In this document: positions 59,870 through 64,000 of the stretch, one piece after another
Numbering within the stretch: position 1 is the first letter of the stretch
Layout of the letters: every line of letters starts with the position of its first letter
Assembly (NCBI GenBank): GCA_015065845.1
Contig: SVPQ01000009.1
Coordinates: forward strand, 1-64,000
From: Oscillospiraceae bacterium
GTDB lineage: Bacteria > Bacillota > Clostridia > Oscillospirales > Acutalibacteraceae
Reading direction: 5' to 3'
DNA length: 64,000 nt
Made by a program: the position numbers and the translations under genes
The notes under the pieces: model-generated
The model's database searches: none
What the model was told of the DNA's origin: nothing
Seen by the model: the letters and a program-made list of their open reading frames with translations, nothing else

Positions 59870-62800
59870 ATGTCCTGTTATTCAAAACTCTTAAAAAATT
59901 CAACTGAATACAGTGAGCTTTTAAAGGCGATAAATGCAGATTTATTGCCATCAGGTGTTACGGGGCTTCCGCCATCACCTAAGGCTCATTTAATTCATTC
60001 GCTTTGCGAGGATACTTCTCGCAGAGCTATTGTTGTTTTGCCGAATGAAGCGATTGCTTCACGACTTGTAAGTGATATAAATGAATTTGTGGGAACTGGT
60101 AAAAAAGCATATCTTTATCCTGCAAGAGATTACTCTTTCAACTCCTCCGAAGGTCAATCAAGAGAGTTTGAACAGGCAAGAATTAAAACTCTTTGCAAAA
60201 TTATAAATAATGATTACTCTGTTATTGCATGTTCTGTTGAGGCGGCATTACAACTTACAATTCCCCCTGAAGAATTAAAAAAAAGAACGAAATTTATTGA
60301 CCTTAATACAACTATTGAACCTGACGAACTTATTTCAGTATTAGTTTCTGCAGGTTTTAAAAGAGCCGATATTGTTGAAGGTCCCGGACAATTTGCTCAC
60401 CGTGGTGGAATTGTTGATTTCTTTCCTGTCAATTCTGAAAAACCGGTAAGAATTGAACTCTGGGGTGACTCTATTGACAACATTTCAGAATTTGACGCTT
60501 CTACTCAAAGAAGAACTGATATTTTAAAATTCACAGAAATTGCACCTGCAACAGAAATTCTTTTCGACAGCGATTTAAACTTAAAAGAAAAATTAGAAGA
60601 ATTTTATAACTCAGTTTCTGGTAAAGGCAGTGTAAAAGTAAAGCAAAATCTCTTAAAAGATATTGATGCCTTGTGTAGTGGTGTCAGAATAGCTTCTTTA
60701 GATAAATATCTTAATTTAGCCTATAAAAAACCTGCTTCTATCTTCGATTTTTGTAAAGGCGATTTGCTTTACATCTGTGAAACAGGGGCAGTAAAAGAGA
60801 GTGCCACAAACTCTCACAAATTGATGCTTGAAGAAATAAAAGCACAGTTTGAAAACGGTATTCTTACAAAGGGATTAGACCGCATAACCCTCAGTATTAC
60901 TGAACTTTTCGGCATTTACGAAGACTGTAAAGCAATTTACCTTGACAGTCTTCCCCGAGGTAGTTTTGACACTCCCATCAGAACTCTTACTACCTTTAAC
61001 TCACAACAGTTACCAATATGGAATGGTACTCTTTCAGTTTTACTTGACGATTTGCGTCCTGCACTCAAAAAAAATATAACCTGTATAGTAAATGCAGGTA
61101 CAGAAAAGGCTGCAAAAGGACTTGTTGAAGCACTTGAGGCAGAAGATATTAAAGCAATTTATTTAGGTGCTTTGCCTTCAGAATTCCCACAAAAAACTGT
61201 AAGTGTAACTTGTGGCGGTATTTCAAGTGGTTTTACCTACCCTACCGAAAAATTTATGATTTTCACTTACGGCAGGGTTACAAGCTCTACCAATATGAAA
61301 CGAAGAAAATCCTTCAAAGCCGCCGATGCTATCGGAAGTCTCGAAGAATTAATCCGTGGTGATTATGTTGTTCACTCTGTACACGGAATCGGTATTTTTG
61401 AAGGTGTACAAAAAATGGAAGTCAGTGGTCTTATAAAAGACTACATTAAAATCAAATATGCAAAAGGTGACACTCTTTATTTACCAGTTACACAACTTGA
61501 TTTAATTTCAAAATATATAGGACCTAAAGATGAGCAGAAAACGCTTAAGCTCTCCCGTCTTGGTGGTCAGGATTGGGAAAAAGCAAAACAAAGAGTAAAG
61601 GCTTCTGCCAAAAGTATGGCAAAAGAGTTAATTGCTCTTTATTCAAAACGATTAAAGACTGAAGGCTATCAATTCTCAGAAGATATTGATATGCAGAACG
61701 ACTTCGAAAGGCGTTTTGAATTTGAAGAAACTGAAGACCAACTCCGCACCATAGAAGAAATTAAAAGAGATATGCAAAAGCCGCACCCTATGGACCGACT
61801 TCTTTGTGGTGATGTTGGTTTTGGTAAAACAGAAGTAGCACTCCGCGCCGCATTCAAATGTATTGCAGACGGAAAACAATGTGCTATTTTAGTACCTACA
61901 ACAATTCTTGCATTGCAACACTACAATACCATAATGAAGCGTTTCGAGGGCTTCCCTATAAATGCAGATATGTTGTCCCGTTTCAGAACATCTAAACAAC
62001 AAACTGAAATTATAAAAAAATTAAAACGCGGTTCGCTTGATATTATAGTTGGAACTCACCGTCTTATTTCAAAAGATATTGAATTCCGTGATTTAGGTCT
62101 TATAATAGTTGACGAAGAACAACGCTTCGGTGTTGGTCAGAAAGAAAAACTCAAAGAACTTTACCCTCAGGTTGACTGTCTCACCCTTTCTGCTACACCA
62201 ATTCCAAGAACTATGAATATGGCTATGTCAGGAATACGCGATATGTCTGTTATAGAAGAAGCTCCACAAGACAGATTTCCTGTACAGACTTATGTTTTAG
62301 AGCACGACTGGGGAATACTCGCTGAGGCGATGAAAAAAGAGCTTCGCCGTGGTGGTCAGGTTTATTATCTTCATAACAAAGTTGAAGATATTGAACGCAC
62401 TGCTATAATGATAAGAGAATTGATTCCTGATGCAAATATAGGTGTTGCTCACGGTAAAATGAGCGAAGATGCACTTTCTGATATATGGCGTTCACTTCTT
62501 GAAGGTGAAATTGACATTTTAGTATGTACCACTATAATAGAAACAGGTGTTGATGTGCCTAATGCAAACACACTTATTATTGAAAGTGCAGAAAATATGG
62601 GCTTAAGCCAACTCCACCAGATTCGTGGCCGTGTTGGTCGTTCTTCAAGACGCGGTTTTGCATTTTTAACATTCAGAAAAGACAAAAGTCTTTCAGAAAT
62701 TGCAACACGCAGACTTGAAGCAATTAAAGAATACACTGAATTCGGTTCAGGTTTTAAAATTGCTATGCGTGATTTGGAAATACGCGGTGCAGGTAATCTT

Positions 62801-63376
62801 TTAGGTGCAGAGCAACACGGACACATGGAAACTGTCGGTTATGATATGTATATGAAAATACTTTCAGAAGCAGTAAGCGAAGAAAAAGGTGAAGCACCAA
62901 AAACACTTTCAAAAGAATGTCTTATTGATATAAGAATTGATGCTCATATTCCTGAAAAATATATAGAAAGTCTACCACAAAGACTTTCTATATATAAACG
63001 AATTGCCGATATTAGAAACGATGAAGACGCATCTGATGTACTGGATGAACTTATTGACCGTTTCGGTGACCCACCAAAGAGTGTTGAAGGTCTTATTAAA
63101 ATATCACTTTTAAGAAACACTGCGGCAGAACTCGGCATTTACGAAATCGGGCAGAAGCAAGAAAATGTTTTACTTTATTCTCAATCGATAGATATGCAGA
63201 AAGTTTCACTTTTAGGTAAATATATGCGTGGCAGAATAATGGTTTCAGCAGGTGTAAAACCTTACATTTCTGTGAAGATATTACCAAAACAATCCCCTGT
63301 TGATGCTATTAATGAAGCTCTTACAGTTATGAAGAAAAATTCTGATGAAACAAATAAAGGAGAAGATAAAAAATGA
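59870..63376 (+). CDS. mfd: Transcription-repair coupling factor Mfd
   Basis: 1168 residues. There is a UvrB-like N-terminal region, then the polymerase-interacting CarD-like domain (RGDYVVHSVHGIGIFEGV, about 490-560), superfamily 2 helicase motor with LLCGDVGFGKTEVALRA (about 643-659) and DEEQRFGVGQ, the motif SATPIPRTMNMAM, and the C-terminal TRCF domain. It removes stalled RNA polymerase and recruits UvrA. Directly downstream of pth, with a 19-base gap. The end overlaps the next start by ATGA. Confidence 0.96.
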   Translation: MSCYSKLLKNSTEYSELLKAINADLLPSGVTGLPPSPKAHLIHSLCEDTSRRAIVVLPNEAIASRLVSDINEFVGTGKKAYLYPARDYSFNSSEGQSREFEQARIKTLCKIINNDYSVIACSVEAALQLTIPPEELKKRTKFIDLNTTIEPDELISVLVSAGFKRADIVEGPGQFAHRGGIVDFFPVNSEKPVRIELWGDSIDNISEFDASTQRRTDILKFTEIAPATEILFDSDLNLKEKLEEFYNSVSGKGSVKVKQNLLKDIDALCSGVRIASLDKYLNLAYKKPASIFDFCKGDLLYICETGAVKESATNSHKLMLEEIKAQFENGILTKGLDRITLSITELFGIYEDCKAIYLDSLPRGSFDTPIRTLTTFNSQQLPIWNGTLSVLLDDLRPALKKNITCIVNAGTEKAAKGLVEALEAEDIKAIYLGALPSEFPQKTVSVTCGGISSGFTYPTEKFMIFTYGRVTSSTNMKRRKSFKAADAIGSLEELIRGDYVVHSVHGIGIFEGVQKMEVSGLIKDYIKIKYAKGDTLYLPVTQLDLISKYIGPKDEQKTLKLSRLGGQDWEKAKQRVKASAKSMAKELIALYSKRLKTEGYQFSEDIDMQNDFERRFEFEETEDQLRTIEEIKRDMQKPHPMDRLLCGDVGFGKTEVALRAAFKCIADGKQCAILVPTTILALQHYNTIMKRFEGFPINADMLSRFRTSKQQTEIIKKLKRGSLDIIVGTHRLISKDIEFRDLGLIIVDEEQRFGVGQKEKLKELYPQVDCLTLSATPIPRTMNMAMSGIRDMSVIEEAPQDRFPVQTYVLEHDWGILAEAMKKELRRGGQVYYLHNKVEDIERTAIMIRELIPDANIGVAHGKMSEDALSDIWRSLLEGEIDILVCTTIIETGVDVPNANTLIIESAENMGLSQLHQIRGRVGRSSRRGFAFLTFRKDKSLSEIATRRLEAIKEYTEFGSGFKIAMRDLEIRGAGNLLGAEQHGHMETVGYDMYMKILSEAVSEEKGEAPKTLSKECLIDIRIDAHIPEKYIESLPQRLSIYKRIADIRNDEDASDVLDELIDRFGDPPKSVEGLIKISLLRNTAAELGIYEIGQKQENVLLYSQSIDMQKVSLLGKYMRGRIMVSAGVKPYISVKILPKQSPVDAINEALTVMKKNSDETNKGEDKK

Positions 63377-63621
63377 CTTACACTTACAAAACAAAAGGCA
63401 CTTGTTCAAGAAAAATCACTTTTGATTTAGAAGATGGCATTGTAAAAAATGTTAATTTTGAAGGCGGTTGCAATGGTAATTTAAAAGGTATCTCTGCTCT
63501 TGTTGAAGGAAAAAATGCCGAAGAAGTTATACCACTCATCTCAGGAATCACCTGTGGTTTTAAATCTACTTCATGCCCTGACCAGTTAGCACACGCTTTA
63601 CACGAAGCATTGAATTTATAA
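63373..63621 (+). CDS. TSCPD domain protein
   Basis: 82 residues. GGCNGNLKGISALVEGK and TSCPDQLAHAL contain the TSCPD signature, which also occurs at the C-terminus of some ribonucleotide reductases; small stand-alone versions are of uncertain function, perhaps metal or redox related. The Cys at 11, 33, 61 and 68 could bind metal. The ATG overlaps the mfd stop by 4 bases. Confidence 0.85.
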   Translation: MTYTYKTKGTCSRKITFDLEDGIVKNVNFEGGCNGNLKGISALVEGKNAEEVIPLISGITCGFKSTSCPDQLAHALHEALNL

Positions 63622-63639
63622 AAGAAAGGATTTTTAAAT

Positions 63640-64000
63640 ATGAAATATCTCGTTTTAATTGCAGACATTGATGAATTTAACCCTTGCAAAAATTCTTTAG
63701 GTGACTTGGTAAAAAAAGAATATAAAATAAAGCATATGGATGCTTTTGATTTCAGTTACAACAATCACGAAGTTACTGCAGTTTGCTTTGGTATTGGTAA
63801 AGTAAATGCTGCTATAGGTGCGGCACTCGCACTTACTCTGGGTGAATATGACGGAGTTATAAATACAGGTTGGAGTGGTGCAGTTTCAGGTGTTAAAAAA
63901 GGTGAAATTATAGTTTCCGACTCTTGCGTTGAATGTGATTTTGACTTAACACCTATTGGCAGACTTCCGGGACAAAAACCAGGTCAGGATGAATACATAT
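63640..64000 (+). CDS. mtnN: MTA/SAH nucleosidase, partial
   Basis: Starts at the ATG at 63640, 7-8 bases after AAGAAAGGA, and runs off the right edge, so 120 codons are visible. CFGIGKVNAAIGAALAL and INTGWSGAVSGVKKGEIIVSD...DFDLTPIGR match the nucleoside phosphorylase fold of 5'-methylthioadenosine/S-adenosylhomocysteine nucleosidase. It recycles by-products of SAM use. The catalytic Asp and C-terminal part are beyond the window. Confidence 0.88.
   Translation, partial: MKYLVLIADIDEFNPCKNSLGDLVKKEYKIKHMDAFDFSYNNHEVTAVCFGIGKVNAAIGAALALTLGEYDGVINTGWSGAVSGVKKGEIIVSDSCVECDFDLTPIGRLPGQKPGQDEYI

Overview
The window is a stretch of low-GC chromosome from an endospore-forming member of the Clostridia. 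SpoIIID, YqfC, YqfD and a YlbJ-type protein show the sporulation programme. The block yqfC-yqfD-phoH-ybeY-dgkA-era-yqzL-recO and the glmU-like/pth/mfd block are classic Firmicutes gene orders. Abundant glycoside hydrolases and secreted Fn3-repeat proteins suggest a gut or rumen commensal, perhaps in the Oscillospirales/Ruminococcaceae; that taxonomic guess is inference. No rRNA, tRNA, prophage, CRISPR array or transposase gene was seen.

Layout. 1-5 kb: a pair of small paralogous membrane proteins, then a BlaI repressor / M56 membrane protease / secreted Fn3 protein transcription unit with a clear promoter and operator. 5-9.4 kb: mscL-murT-gatD read left from a divergent promoter region, while coaX and a probable pantothenate ECF transporter S component read right. 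9.4-15.4 kb: lipoproteins, a VanY-type carboxypeptidase, a DUF1963 protein, spoIIID and a phosphohexomutase. 15.4-20.4 kb: two coupled SDR proteins, two type IV pilin-like genes and a cluster of repeat elements, one of which carries a four-helix-bundle (23S rRNA IVS-type) gene. 20.4-29.5 kb: mutS2, recO, yqzL, era, dgkA, ybeY, phoH, yqfD, yqfC on the minus strand, then a ylbJ-like gene and a small Cys protein. 29.7-36.4 kb: a PRPP synthetase-like gene, a DUF4234 protein with a basic tail, a metallophosphoesterase, a GH27 enzyme and a DUF975 protein. 36.6-51 kb: GH38 alpha-mannosidase, GPH sugar symporter, two large secreted Fn3 proteins, and a HAD phosphatase followed by a second GH38-like protein. 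51-58.4 kb: ECF sigma/anti-sigma, endonuclease III, an ABC substrate-binding lipoprotein, a VanZ-like protein and a two-component system. 58.5-64 kb: a stand-alone GlmU acetyltransferase half, pth, mfd, a TSCPD protein and the start of an MTA/SAH nucleosidase gene.

Most unusual signal. Five intergenic elements (about 15405-15568, 18181-18556, 19844-20353, 36379-36614 and 55274-55637) share one architecture. Their inverted termini are built from short tandem repeats of 7 or 8 nt whose sequence differs from copy to copy. Four have an internal hairpin with a shared CTATCA...TGATAG core, and three carry a common AATTCCGAATTACGCATTAC-type edge. The element boundaries fall on, or within a few bases of, the stop codons of neighbouring genes, and in several cases the stop codon itself lies in the repeat. 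The fifth carries the four-helix-bundle gene exactly between its inverted arrays. I interpret these as a family of small mobile or IVS-like elements; the mechanism is unknown.

Other points of interest are a MurT/GatD pair whose GatD lacks both the catalytic Cys and His, a GH38-like protein with Phe at the nucleophile position, the split GlmU, and a BlaI/M56 operon that appears to control an Fn3 surface protein rather than a beta-lactamase.
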